From NCBI GenBank assembly GCA_023386455.1, contig JAEWJO010000757.1, positions 1-26,159 on the forward strand: a DNA stretch of 26,159 nt, read 5' to 3'. Under the pieces are notes generated by a model. That model made no database searches, was not told where the DNA came from, and saw only the letters and a program-made list of their open reading frames with translations. This DNA is from Pseudomonadota bacterium (lineage in GTDB: Bacteria > Myxococcota_A > Polyangia > Haliangiales > Haliangiaceae). Below are positions 8,959 through 16,445 of this stretch, piece after piece. Each line of letters starts with the position of its first letter. The stretch's first letter is position 1. A program made the position numbers and the translations under genes.

Positions 8959-9474
8959 ATGCGTCCTCTTCAGCTGGTGCTCGTGCTCGTGGTCGTGCCC
9001 GTGGTCGCGGCCTCGGGCTGCGCGGTGGGTGGTTTCGATGAACAGGGCACCGCCGCCAGCGAGCTCGGTGACTCCGCGTCGCCCGCGTCGCCCGCGTCGC
9101 CCGCGATCGAGGTCCTCGACGGCGGCCTCTGGTACCGCCGCCTCTACTGCCCGTCGCCGTCGCCCGCGACCTGCGTCGACGAGGGTCACTTCTGGATCGA
9201 TCTCGCGATCCGCAACGACGCGTACGACAAGAATGTCGGCATCGTGTGGACCGATCGCGTCCGCACCACGCCGTGGCAGATCGCGACCGCCTCGTACGAG
9301 GGGCCACTCGAAGACCGCGGCGACGGCAACCTCGAGCGCTGGGGCGTCGACGTCACGACCGGCACGATGACCGGCATCGAGCCCCATCCGCAGATCCAGC
9401 TCGCGGCATTCGTCGAGATGGCGGGCCAGACCTCCTGGGACAACAACGGCGGCGCCGATCACGTCCTGCAGTGA
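8959..9474 (+). CDS. Secreted lipoprotein with CBM21-like beta-sandwich
   Basis: The 171-residue protein has a signal peptide with lipobox AASGC (Cys at 21). A low-complexity linker of SPA repeats follows (about 40-50), then a ~120-residue domain. This domain has features of starch/glycogen-binding family 21 modules: a strand-rich segment with KNVGIVWTDRVRTTPW (compare 'K.V.VR.T.D.W') and a final WDNNGGADH matching the CBM21/CBM53 'WDNN.G.NY' end. Glucan binding at the cell surface is therefore a reasonable guess, based on motif memory only. The linker DNA is a perfect 9-bp tandem repeat (9076-9105). The start ATG 8959 begins the signal peptide. The stop abuts the stop of the convergent membrane protein gene. 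Confidence 0.8.
   Translation: MRPLQLVLVLVVVPVVAASGCAVGGFDEQGTAASELGDSASPASPASPAIEVLDGGLWYRRLYCPSPSPATCVDEGHFWIDLAIRNDAYDKNVGIVWTDRVRTTPWQIATASYEGPLEDRGDGNLERWGVDVTTGTMTGIEPHPQIQLAAFVEMAGQTSWDNNGGADHVLQ
9076..9105. repeat. 9-bp tandem repeat encoding the SPA linker
   Basis: GCGTCGCCC is repeated 3.3 times in frame inside the lipoprotein gene, giving the Ser-Pro-Ala linker. In-frame units can expand or contract without breaking the gene. Confidence 0.85.
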
Positions 9475-9855
9475 CTACGACTTCCGCACGCGCGCCTCGG
9501 GCAGCCCCGCGGCCGGCTCCGCGCGCGTCCCTCGCTCGAGCAGCAGCGCGGCGATGCTCGCCGGCAGGCACGGCACCGCGGCCGACACGAACACGCCGAG
9601 CTGCGTCGCGAGCGCCGCGAGCAGCACGCCGATCACCCACGCCAGCACGATCAAGATCGGCACGCGGATCCACGGCGACGTCCGGCGCAGCCCATCCGCG
9701 AGCGCCCCGACGACGACACCGGCGATCATCGCGGGAATCCCGATCATGATCCCGACCCACAGCGCGTCGAGCGCGCCGGCGGTCACCAGCACGGCGATCG
9801 TGATCGCGAACGCATTCGCGAATCCGAGCACCACGCCGAGCTGGGAGGTCTTCAC
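9475..9855 (-). CDS. Small four-helix membrane protein
   Basis: The 126-residue protein has about four hydrophobic helices (LGVVLGFANAFAITIAVLV, ALWVGIMIGIPAMIAGVVVG, WIRVPILIVLAWVIGVLLAAL, GVFVSAAVPCLPASIAALLL) and a charged tail with an RGTRAE loop. I do not recognise a family. Its layout and several residues (G.ANxFxI.I, IGxP..xxG...G.xADxLR, WxRxxxL) match the next gene upstream, so the two are tandem paralogues. The likely start is GTG 9853-9855, just before the first helix; the frame is open further upstream but overlaps the neighbour. A 41-nt gap separates it from that gene. Confidence 0.7.
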   Translation of the reverse strand: MKTSQLGVVLGFANAFAITIAVLVTAGALDALWVGIMIGIPAMIAGVVVGALADGLRRTSPWIRVPILIVLAWVIGVLLAALATQLGVFVSAAVPCLPASIAALLLERGTRAEPAAGLPEARVRKS

Positions 9856-9896
9856 CCTCGTGAGGCTAACACCTCGACTGCGCGCGGCCAGCTCGA

Positions 9897-10319
9897 TCAG
9901 CGAGCGCGCGCCAGCGGCACTGCAGGCTCCACGCGCGCGCGCGTGAACCGCTCGAGGAGCAACGTCGCGACGATCGTCGGGATGAACGACACCGCCGCGA
10001 ACTCGACGAGCCCGAACATCCCCGCGAGCGCGCACACGACCAGAAGCGCGGGCGAGAGCAGCACGGCGAGCCGCAACCAGCGAGCCTGCGCACGCAGCTC
10101 GCCGGCGACCCAGCCGAGCAGCGCGCCGGTCAAAACGCCCGGGATCATGCCGATCAGCGAGACCGTCGTCGCAACCCCGACGACATCGGCCGGACCGAAC
10201 GTCGCCGCCATGCCGATCGCGATCACGAAGACATTCGCGACCGCGAGCGCGACACCGATGCCCGCAGGCGACATCGATGGGCGAAGACACGCCTGCTCGC
10301 TGCCGTCGAACGGAGTCAT
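9897..10319 (-). CDS. Small four-helix membrane protein, paralogue of the next
   Basis: The 140-residue protein (ATG 10317-10319) has four predicted helices (IGVALAVANVFVIAIGMAATF, VSLIGMIPGVLTGALLGWVA, WLRLAVLLSPALLVVCALAGM, EFAAVSFIPTIVATLLLERF) and an Arg-rich tail. An alternative start at ATG 10272-10274 would drop the first 15 residues, which are not hydrophobic. It has the same topology as the downstream gene, consistent with duplication. The function is unknown; similar small proteins can act as accessory subunits or toxin/immunity-like membrane factors, but nothing here supports a choice. The following 120 bp up to the methyltransferase hold no feature I can support. Confidence 0.7.
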   Translation of the reverse strand: MTPFDGSEQACLRPSMSPAGIGVALAVANVFVIAIGMAATFGPADVVGVATTVSLIGMIPGVLTGALLGWVAGELRAQARWLRLAVLLSPALLVVCALAGMFGLVEFAAVSFIPTIVATLLLERFTRARVEPAVPLARAR

Positions 10320-10439
10320 CGCGTCGATCCTGCCATGAGTCGCCTCGCGTTCAACCAGGCCTCAACGCCGGCCCGGGGCGGGCTATTCCTTCGTGCCATC
10401 GAGGCAACGACACACCGGCTCACACGCGGTTGCGCCCGA

Positions 10440-11105
10440 TCAGCGGTAGCCGCCGTACACCGTCATCGGCCCGTACTTCCAGAAGCACTCGGGCCGCGCG
10501 AACCCTGCCTCGGCGAGCATCTCGAGCTCGGCGGCGAGCGGGTAGTAGCGGTCCTCGCCGGCCCACGTCGCGAACAGCGCGCTCGCCTCGGCGCGCTCGA
10601 TCCCGTGCCTCCCCATCTCGGCGGCCCACATCTCGAAGATGCGTGCGTTCTCCGGCCCATCCTCGTGCACGGTCGCGTCGGCGATCGCCAGGATGCCGCC
10701 GGGGCGGAGCGCCGCGTGGATGCGGCGATAGAGTGCGGTCTTCCGCTCGCGCTCGGGCACGTGATGGAGCGCGAGCGAGGCGACGACCGCGTCGCACGGA
10801 GGCAAGGGCGCGTCGAACGACGCGAGCGTCGGCGCGGCGCGGTCGCCGTGCTTCGCGACGCGTGCGCGTGCCGTCTCGAGCATCGCCGGATCGATGTCGA
10901 TCATGTGGACGCGTGCGCCCGCCTTGCCGTCGAGGATCGCCGCCGCGAGCGCGCCGGTGCCGGTGCCGAGGTCGATGACGTCGCCGTCCACGAGCGAGAC
11001 CGTCGTCGCGATCATCTGGTCGTAGGCAGGAATCCAGCGCCGGATCTCGCGATCGTAGTCCGCTGCCGCGAGCCCGAGGTGTGCGAGGACGCGATGATCC
11101 GCCAT
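10440..11105 (-). CDS. Class I SAM-dependent methyltransferase
   Basis: The 221-residue protein has the Rossmann-fold methyltransferase motifs. Motif I is VIDLGTGTG (43-51), an acidic residue ends strand 2 (HMIDIDPAML), motif IV-like VVASLALHHV follows, then LRPGGILAIADAT. The last 60 residues (EMLAEAGFARPECFWKYGPMTVYGGYR) cap the active site and resemble small-molecule methyltransferases of the UbiE/COQ5 kind. The acceptor is unknown. The start ATG 11103-11105 has TACCAT 6 nt upstream. It is flanked by 120 bp and 122 bp gaps in which I see no gene. Confidence 0.88.
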   Translation of the reverse strand: MADHRVLAHLGLAAADYDREIRRWIPAYDQMIATTVSLVDGDVIDLGTGTGALAAAILDGKAGARVHMIDIDPAMLETARARVAKHGDRAAPTLASFDAPLPPCDAVVASLALHHVPERERKTALYRRIHAALRPGGILAIADATVHEDGPENARIFEMWAAEMGRHGIERAEASALFATWAGEDRYYPLAAELEMLAEAGFARPECFWKYGPMTVYGGYR

Positions 11106-11227
11106 CTGCGCATGGTAGCGCCGTCACCGAAGGTGGCCAGCACAGCTTCGTCGCGCGATGACGGATCAGGGCGACCGCATCCTGCTTCCCCACGTCCGCA
11201 GCCCGGCCGCGACGACCCGCAACGGCC

Positions 11228-11773
11228 TCAGTCATCCTCTGCGCGGCCGCGGATCCAGCGGCGCGGACGCACGTGGCGCGCGAGCTCGACGCGCACGAGC
11301 CAGGTCTCGCCGTTGACGACCTGGCTCATCGGCGGCAGCGCGCCCGCGAGCGCGCGCACCGCCGCGCGGGTATCGAGGATCTCCATCGCGTAGCGATCCG
11401 GAAACACGTTGCCGCGCCTCCCCGCCGCCCGATTCAAGCAGCGCGCCGCGGAGACCTGAAATCCCTGCATCCCCCGGGCGAGCGCGTCCTTGTCCGCGGC
11501 CTCGACCACGAGCTCGAGCCGTGTGGGCAGCACGGCGATGTGCACGATCCGGAAGTCGTCGCGCGCGAGCGACAGCGTGATCGCACGCCGGAGTGCGCGG
11601 TAGGCGCGTCCACGGGGTAGTCGGCCTCGCAGCTTCTGGGCCAGCCGTGCGCGCACGTGAACGGGGTGCCGCGCGTGCAGTCGCGGCCGTGTCTTGTGCG
11701 GCTCGCTCGCGATCGGGCCCTTCGCGGGCCGGCCCGCGTTCGCGCGCGCACCTCCCCACGTCTCCCTCTTCAT
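11228..11773 (-). CDS. IS200/RAYT-like protein, catalytic residues apparently lost
   Basis: The 181-residue protein starts with WGGARANAGRPAKGP and RPRLHARHPVHV. It continues with RAYRALRRAI, DDFRIVHIAVLP, ALARGMQGFQVSAARCLN and GNVFPDRYAMEIL. These match the conserved order of the Y1 (REP-associated tyrosine) transposase-like group. The family's HUH motif, usually 'THVHLLVEA', reads TRLELVVEA (R85, E87), so both metal-binding histidines are gone. The helix normally carrying the nucleophilic Tyr (ALAYVL) reads ALAGAL (G144). The C-terminus after this is short and divergent. It is thus either a decaying or a domesticated DNA-binding derivative. Start ATG 11771-11773 has TATGGA 9 nt upstream. 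No flanking element ends were recognised. Confidence 0.75.
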   Translation of the reverse strand: MKRETWGGARANAGRPAKGPIASEPHKTRPRLHARHPVHVRARLAQKLRGRLPRGRAYRALRRAITLSLARDDFRIVHIAVLPTRLELVVEAADKDALARGMQGFQVSAARCLNRAAGRRGNVFPDRYAMEILDTRAAVRALAGALPPMSQVVNGETWLVRVELARHVRPRRWIRGRAEDD

Positions 11774-11860
11774 CGATCGCGATCCATACACAGCAGAGAT
11801 GAAATCGCCGAGATCTCTCCGCGACAAATTTCTGAATAAGGCTATTGCGGATCCGGATTG

Positions 11861-11959
11861 CACTTGTTTAAGTGAGAACGCGGGTAACTGGGGCTGATCG
11901 CACGCGGTACCGAGCAGAGGGCTCCGAGATCGGAGTCCGCTCACTGCGCGCGCTCAGTG
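11861..11959. promoter_or_regulatory. Regulatory leader with three inverted repeats
   Basis: The 215-bp divergent spacer (11774-11988) is AT-richer than its surroundings. Within it are CACTT-gttt-AAGTG (11861-11874), GGGCTCCGA-ga-TCGGAGTCC (11919-11938, one G-T pair) and CACTG-N8-CAGTG (11942-11959). The second contains the core TCCGA-N2-TCGGA also found at 24033-24044. They precede the sigma-like gene and could be operators or leader hairpins. I could not fix a promoter here with confidence. Confidence 0.5.
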
Positions 11960-11988
11960 GTTCCTTTCGCGAGAAGGAGAGAAATGTC

Positions 11989-13116
11989 ATGGCCAACGAT
12001 CGAGATCGCGAGCTCCGTGGTGGACGGAACGGCAACCAGGGAGAGAGCTCCGCGGGGCGACGTGAGGCGGCCGGAATTCTCGGCGAGCGTACGGACGAGG
12101 AGGGCGAGGACGCGGAGCGCAACCCGTGGACAGGGTGGGCCGTCGGCACGGTGGTGCCGGACGAGACGCCTCCCGTGCGGCACGACGCGGCCGCCGGGCC
12201 ACCGCTGGCGGCCGAGGTCGACCAGCGCTACGCGGCCGGTACGGGGGAGCTGCTTCAGGGCGAGGACGGCGACCGCGCGGATGAGGACCTGCTGCGGATC
12301 GTGATCGGCGAGCCGCGGCGGACGTCTCTGCGCCCGCGTGCGACGGCGGCGGCCGCGTACGCGTCGCTGCTCGGCAACCAGACCGAGGTCGACAACCGGC
12401 TCGAGGAGCAGGACGAGCACGCCGAGCTCGCCGGCATCGCCGACGCGCTGGTCGCCAGGACCGAAGGCGACAGCGTGGTGCTCGATGGGCTCCTCGCGAA
12501 GGGAGCAGACACCCCGCTCGCGCGTCTCGGACTCGCCGCCCTCGATGTCTCCGACGACGACATCGACGACTTCGACGACGACGAGGACGTCGCCGAGGAG
12601 GACGACGGCGACGATGACGACAACGCGGACCTCGACGATGATCGCCACCTCGACGACGACACGTCGATCGAGCTGTCGGCCGATGCCCCGGCGGTGAGCC
12701 GCAAGGTGCGGCCGCGGCATCGGCGCCGCGACCGGCCGCGCAGCAAGACGATCGCGATGAAGCGCCTGACCCGCGAGGAGCTGCGTCGCGGCGCGCTCGA
12801 GAATCCGCCGGTCGAGGGCGTCGAGCGGCCGCACACGCGCGCCGAGTGCCGCGACGCGCAGAGGCCGTGCCCCTGGGTCGCGTGCAAGCACCACCTCTAC
12901 CTCGACATCAATCCGACGACGGGCTCGATCAAGATCAACTTCCCCGACCTCGAGCCGTGGGAGCTCGCGCACACGTGCGCGCTCGATGTGGCCGACGGCG
13001 GCGGGCTGACGCTCGAGGAGATCGGCGTCATCACGAACCTGACGCGCGAGCGCGTTCGCCAGGTCGAGGTGCGCGGCCTGTTGACGCTGAAGGCGCGCTC
13101 GCGGTCGCTGCGCTAG
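11989..13116 (+). CDS. Sigma region 4-containing protein with acidic stretch
   Basis: The 375-residue protein has three parts. Residues 1-185 are charged and without recognised domains. Residues 186-225 are dominated by Asp/Glu (DDDIDDFDDDEDVAEED and onward), followed by a basic patch (about 235-262). The C-terminal third carries a Cys/His cluster (C287, C294, C299, H301, H302; C330 later) in RPCPWVACKHHLYLDI. It ends with a sigma-70 region 4-type helix-turn-helix (about 341-367, LEEIGVITNLTRERVRQVE). Sigma region 2 is absent, so it is unlikely to be a complete sigma factor. Start ATG 11989 is preferred over the upstream GTG 11872 because AAGGAG (11974-11979) lies 9 nt before it. Its stop overlaps that of the convergent ABC permease. 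Confidence 0.8.
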   Translation: MANDRDRELRGGRNGNQGESSAGRREAAGILGERTDEEGEDAERNPWTGWAVGTVVPDETPPVRHDAAAGPPLAAEVDQRYAAGTGELLQGEDGDRADEDLLRIVIGEPRRTSLRPRATAAAAYASLLGNQTEVDNRLEEQDEHAELAGIADALVARTEGDSVVLDGLLAKGADTPLARLGLAALDVSDDDIDDFDDDEDVAEEDDGDDDDNADLDDDRHLDDDTSIELSADAPAVSRKVRPRHRRRDRPRSKTIAMKRLTREELRRGALENPPVEGVERPHTRAECRDAQRPCPWVACKHHLYLDINPTTGSIKINFPDLEPWELAHTCALDVADGGGLTLEEIGVITNLTRERVRQVEVRGLLTLKARSRSLR

Positions 13117-14216
13117 ATCGTCAGCTTGCGGACGCGCCTCACCGCGAGGGTGACGAGCACGACGCTGATCGCGCAGAGCGACAGGATCGATGGCAGCAAG
13201 TCGAACGGCCCGGCGGAGCGGAGGACCGCACCGCGCATGATGTCGATCATGTGGGTCGCCGGCAGCGCGCGTCCGATCCAGTAGAGGACCGTCGGCAGGC
13301 CCGCGACCGGGAAGATGTAGCCGGACAGGAAGATCGACGGCAGCAGCAGCATCTGCGCCATCTGCTGCGCCGCCATCTGGGTCTGCGCTCGCATCGAGAT
13401 CACGAGGCCGAGCGCGAGCAGCGCGAACAGGTAGATCACGGCGGTCGCGAACAGGAGGAGCAGCGAGCCCTGGATCGGCACGTGGAAGCCCCAGCGCATC
13501 AGGAGGAGGATCAGCGCCATCTCGACGAGGCCGATCACGAGGTACGGGGCGAGCTTGCCGAGGACGAGGCCGAGCGGGTTGATCGGTGTGACGAGGAGCT
13601 GCTCCATCGTGCCCTGCTCGCGCTCGCGCACGATCGCGATCGAGGCGAGGACCATCGCGGCGATCTGGAGCAGGATCGCGACGAGGCCCGGGATGATGTA
13701 ATTGGCCGTCCGCCCCTCGGGATTGAACAGCACGATCGGCTGCGCCGAGAGGAGAGGGTGCGCGCCGCGAGCCTCGGCGGCGTCGAGGTTCTCCTGGGCG
13801 ACGAGGCCATTGATCGCGGCGAGCGCCTGCGCGCTGACGTTGGAGTCGGAGCCGTCGATGAGGACGAGGAACTGCGCGTTGACGCCGCGCGCGCGGTTAT
13901 CGTGGAAGTCGGGCGGGATGACGATGCCGACGCGGGCGGTGCCGCGTGCGATCAGGTCGCGCGCCTCGTGCGTGCTGTTGGTGATGTCCGTGATCGCGAA
14001 CGTCTGCGTCGCGCGCATGCCGTCCACGAGCTCGCGGCTGTAGCGAGTCTGATCCTGATCGACGACGACCGTCGGCAGGTCGCGCACGTTCTGATCGAGG
14101 AAGCCGAACAGCGCGAGCTGCATGATCGGCAGCATGAAGAACAGCGACAGCGTCCCGCGGTCGCGGAAGATGTGCTTGAACTCCTTGAGGAGGATGGCGA
14201 CGAACGAGGTCCACAT
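13113..14216 (-). CDS. ABC-2 type export permease
   Basis: The 367-residue protein has the ABC-2 permease layout of the YbhR/YbhS group. An N-terminal amphipathic segment (KEFKHIFRDRGTL) and first helix are followed by a ~150-residue extracytoplasmic domain (VVVDQDQTRYSRELVDGM onward). Five more helices follow after the IVREREQGTMEQLLVTPI motif, which is diagnostic of this family. The protein ends at VRRVRKLTI. It forms the membrane channel for the adjacent ATPase. ATG 14214-14216 overlaps the ATPase stop (TGATG), so translation is coupled. Only one permease is present, so it probably functions as a homodimer, unlike E. coli YbhS/YbhR. Confidence 0.93.
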   Translation of the reverse strand: MWTSFVAILLKEFKHIFRDRGTLSLFFMLPIMQLALFGFLDQNVRDLPTVVVDQDQTRYSRELVDGMRATQTFAITDITNSTHEARDLIARGTARVGIVIPPDFHDNRARGVNAQFLVLIDGSDSNVSAQALAAINGLVAQENLDAAEARGAHPLLSAQPIVLFNPEGRTANYIIPGLVAILLQIAAMVLASIAIVREREQGTMEQLLVTPINPLGLVLGKLAPYLVIGLVEMALILLLMRWGFHVPIQGSLLLLFATAVIYLFALLALGLVISMRAQTQMAAQQMAQMLLLPSIFLSGYIFPVAGLPTVLYWIGRALPATHMIDIMRGAVLRSAGPFDLLPSILSLCAISVVLVTLAVRRVRKLTI

Positions 14217-15223
14217 CAGGCCTTCACCGCCTGCAGGGCCCCGCGTTCGCGCGCGGCACGTTCGGTGAGGGCGACGAACACGTCCTCGAGGTTCGGGATG
14301 ATCGGCCGGACGGAGGCCGTGAAGCCGGCGGCGGCGAGGCGCGACACGACCTCGGCATCGGAGACGAGCGCGTCGAGCTCGGCGTGGACGGATTGTCCGA
14401 ACACGGTTGCGTTGCGGGTGAACGGCTGCGCGCGCAGCCACGCGAGCGCGCGCGTCGAGCTGGTGGTCTCGATCTCGACGCGGCGCGTGCCCGGCGTGTT
14501 GACCTCGGGCATGCGCTTCAGCGTGTCCGGCGTGCCCGTCACGAGCAGGCGCGACAGGTAGAGGTAGCCCACCTCGCTGCAGCGCTCGGCCTCGTCCATG
14601 TAGTGGGTCGTGACGAGGAGCGTGATGCCCTGTGCGGCGAGCGTGAACAGCAGGTCCCAGAGCTCGCGGCGCGCGACCGGATCGATGCCGGCGGTTGGCT
14701 CGTCGAGGAACACGACCTTCGGCTCGTGCATGAGCGCGGCACCGAGCGCGAGGCGCTGCTTCCAGCCACCGGAGAGCAGGCCGGCGCGGCGGTTCGCGTA
14801 CGGCGTGATGTGCGTGAGGTTCATCGCGCCGTCGACGCGCTCGCGCAGGCGAGCGCCCGAGAGTCCGTAGACGCGCGCGTAGAAGTGGAGGTTTTCGACG
14901 ACGGTGAGATCGGGGTAGAGCGCGAACCGCTGGCTCATGTAGCCGATCTGCCTCCGGATCGCTTCGCCCTGCGAGACGACGTCGAGATCGAGGACCGACG
15001 CCTTGCCGTGCGTCGGCGCGAGCAGGCCGCACAGGATGCGGATCAGCGTCGACTTGCCCGAGCCGTTGGGGCCGAGCAGGCCGTAGACCATGCCGCGCGG
15101 AACCTCGAGGTTCACGTCCGAGAGCGCGGTGAAGTCGCCGAACGTGCGCGTGACATGCTCGACGCGGATCGCCGGCGGGCCGTGGTGGACGTCGGCGCCG
15201 TTCGCGCTTGCGTCGAGCGTCAT
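14216..15223 (-). CDS. ABC transporter ATPase
   Basis: The 335-residue protein is a complete ABC ATPase. Walker A is GPNGSGKST (51-59) and the Q-loop is around Q98. The signature is LSGGWKQR (150-157), Walker B VVFLDEP (170-176) and the H-loop H207. The C-terminal ~95 residues (RRVEIETTSSTRAL onward, ending NLEDVFVALTER) are the regulatory extension usual in YbhF/NodI-type exporters. It powers the permease next to it. Its start ATG 15221-15223 overlaps the stop of the membrane fusion protein (ATGA), and its stop overlaps the permease start. Confidence 0.95.
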   Translation of the reverse strand: MTLDASANGADVHHGPPAIRVEHVTRTFGDFTALSDVNLEVPRGMVYGLLGPNGSGKSTLIRILCGLLAPTHGKASVLDLDVVSQGEAIRRQIGYMSQRFALYPDLTVVENLHFYARVYGLSGARLRERVDGAMNLTHITPYANRRAGLLSGGWKQRLALGAALMHEPKVVFLDEPTAGIDPVARRELWDLLFTLAAQGITLLVTTHYMDEAERCSEVGYLYLSRLLVTGTPDTLKRMPEVNTPGTRRVEIETTSSTRALAWLRAQPFTRNATVFGQSVHAELDALVSDAEVVSRLAAAGFTASVRPIIPNLEDVFVALTERAARERGALQAVKA

Positions 15224-16344
15224 TTCGGAACCTCGACGGTCGCGGCCATGCCCGCGCGCAGATCGGTCTTGCCCTCGACGAGCTCGACGCGGACCGCGAA
15301 CACCTGGTTCGCGCGCTCGTCGGCGGTCTGGAGGTTGCGCGGCGAGTACTCGCCTTTGTTGTTGATGTGCTCGACCGTCGCCTTGAACGAACGATCGGGG
15401 AACGAGTCGACCGAGACCGGGACACTGTCGCCGATGTGGACGCGGCCGATCTGCGTCTCGGGCACGTAGATGCGCACGTAGAGCTGGTCGTCCTCGAGCA
15501 GCGTCGCGGCCGGCGCGTTCGGCGCGAGGATGTCGCCGGGCCGCAGATCGAGCGACTCGACGCGCGCCGCGGCAGGCGCCCGGATCGTCAGCTCGCCGAT
15601 CGCGATGTCGAGCTGCTCGACGCGCGCCTTCGCGGCGGCGACCTGCGATGCGGCAGCGCGGAGGTCCTCGACGCGCGGCCCGGCAAGCACGAGCTTCGCG
15701 GCGGCCTGCGCCTCGGTCGCCTTCGCGGCGGCCTGCGCCTTCTCCTCGGAGCGCGCGCCTGCCTTGACCTGATCGAGCACCTTCTGCTGCGCGTCGAGCT
15801 GCGCCTTCGCCGTGCGATACGACGTCTCGGCGGCATCGGCCTCGGCCTTCGCGATCGCCTCGGCCGCGAGCAGCTTCCGGGCGCGCTCGTTGTCGAGCTT
15901 CGCCTTGTCGACGACCGCCTGCTGCTGCGCGACGCGCGCCTCCGCGGCGGCGATCTCCTCGACGCGCGAGCCCTTGCGCGTCTCGGCGAGCGCGGCGTTG
16001 GCCTGCGCGGCGCGCGCGTTCGCTTGCTCGATCTCCTCCGGACGCGCGCCCTTCTGCAGCTTCTCGAGCGTCGACTGCGCCTGGTCCAGCTGCGCCTGCG
16101 CGTACGCGCGCTGCGCCTCGAGATCGCCCGGCTCGAGCACGATCAGCGGCTGTTCCGGTTTCACCCGATCGCCCTCGCGCACGAGGACCTTCGCGATGCG
16201 GCCGCCCGAGCGCGACCCGACCGTGACCGCCCGCGCCTCCACCGTGCCCGCCCACTCGAACGGTCGATGAGAGATGTACCGCCGGTACGCGAAGTAGCCC
16301 GCCCCGATTGCGGCGAGGAGGATGAGAGGGAGGAAGCGCCGCAT
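15220..16344 (-). CDS. HlyD-family membrane fusion protein (YbhG-like)
   Basis: The 374-residue protein has an N-terminal membrane anchor (FLPLILLAAIGAGYFAY) and a lipoyl half-motif (RSGGRIAKVLVREGDRVKPEQPLIVLE). A long alpha-hairpin of about 170 residues follows, rich in Ala, Gln and Glu. The second lipoyl half is IRAPAAARVESLDLRPGDILA, followed by a beta-barrel domain (LYVRIYVPETQIGRV) ending GMAATVEVPK. This is the periplasmic adaptor of a tripartite efflux pump and is the first gene of the three-gene operon. No outer-membrane TolC partner is encoded here. The start ATG 16342-16344 begins the anchor; a GGAGG lies only 1 nt before it, too close to be an ideal ribosome site. Confidence 0.93.
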   Translation of the reverse strand: MRRFLPLILLAAIGAGYFAYRRYISHRPFEWAGTVEARAVTVGSRSGGRIAKVLVREGDRVKPEQPLIVLEPGDLEAQRAYAQAQLDQAQSTLEKLQKGARPEEIEQANARAAQANAALAETRKGSRVEEIAAAEARVAQQQAVVDKAKLDNERARKLLAAEAIAKAEADAAETSYRTAKAQLDAQQKVLDQVKAGARSEEKAQAAAKATEAQAAAKLVLAGPRVEDLRAAASQVAAAKARVEQLDIAIGELTIRAPAAARVESLDLRPGDILAPNAPAATLLEDDQLYVRIYVPETQIGRVHIGDSVPVSVDSFPDRSFKATVEHINNKGEYSPRNLQTADERANQVFAVRVELVEGKTDLRAGMAATVEVPK

Positions 16345-16412
16345 GCCTCCGCGTACAGCAACGCACGTGCCCGTGCAAACCCCGATGGTTGCTGGCGGCT
16401 AGTGCGTGAGCT

Positions 16413-16430
16413 TCCGACAAACCTGTCGGA
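16413..16430. promoter_or_regulatory. 18-bp inverted repeat, candidate TetR-type operator
   Basis: TCCGACA-aacc-TGTCGGA has perfect 7-bp arms. It lies about 70 bp upstream of the membrane fusion protein start and 16 bp beyond the stop of the universal stress protein remnant. Its size and shape fit a TetR-family operator; E. coli ybhGFSR is controlled by the TetR protein CecR. As RNA it could also be a hairpin ending the stress-protein transcript, though no T-run follows on the minus strand. Confidence 0.5.
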
Positions 16431-16445
16431 TCGGCATGCAGCGGC

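Noticed and set aside
10320..10439. Small RNA or terminator between the methyltransferase and the membrane pair
   Set aside because: Only a short GC-rich palindrome (GCCCGGGGC) was seen, which is expected by chance at this composition.
11106..11227. Small gene or RNA in the gap after the methyltransferase start
   Set aside because: No promoter, hairpin or credible frame was found.
11872..11988. GTG 11872 as start of the sigma-like gene
   Set aside because: ATG 11989 has a good ribosome site, and the extra 39 codons cover inverted repeats that look regulatory.
11228..11988. Complete IS200/IS605 element
   Set aside because: No subterminal hairpins or target-site marks were recognised around the gene, and catalytic residues are missing.
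12846..14561. Long plus-strand open frame across the ABC permease
   Set aside because: Low-complexity Arg/Asp/Glu/His composition typical of a shadow frame; the opposite strand encodes an evident ABC-2 permease.
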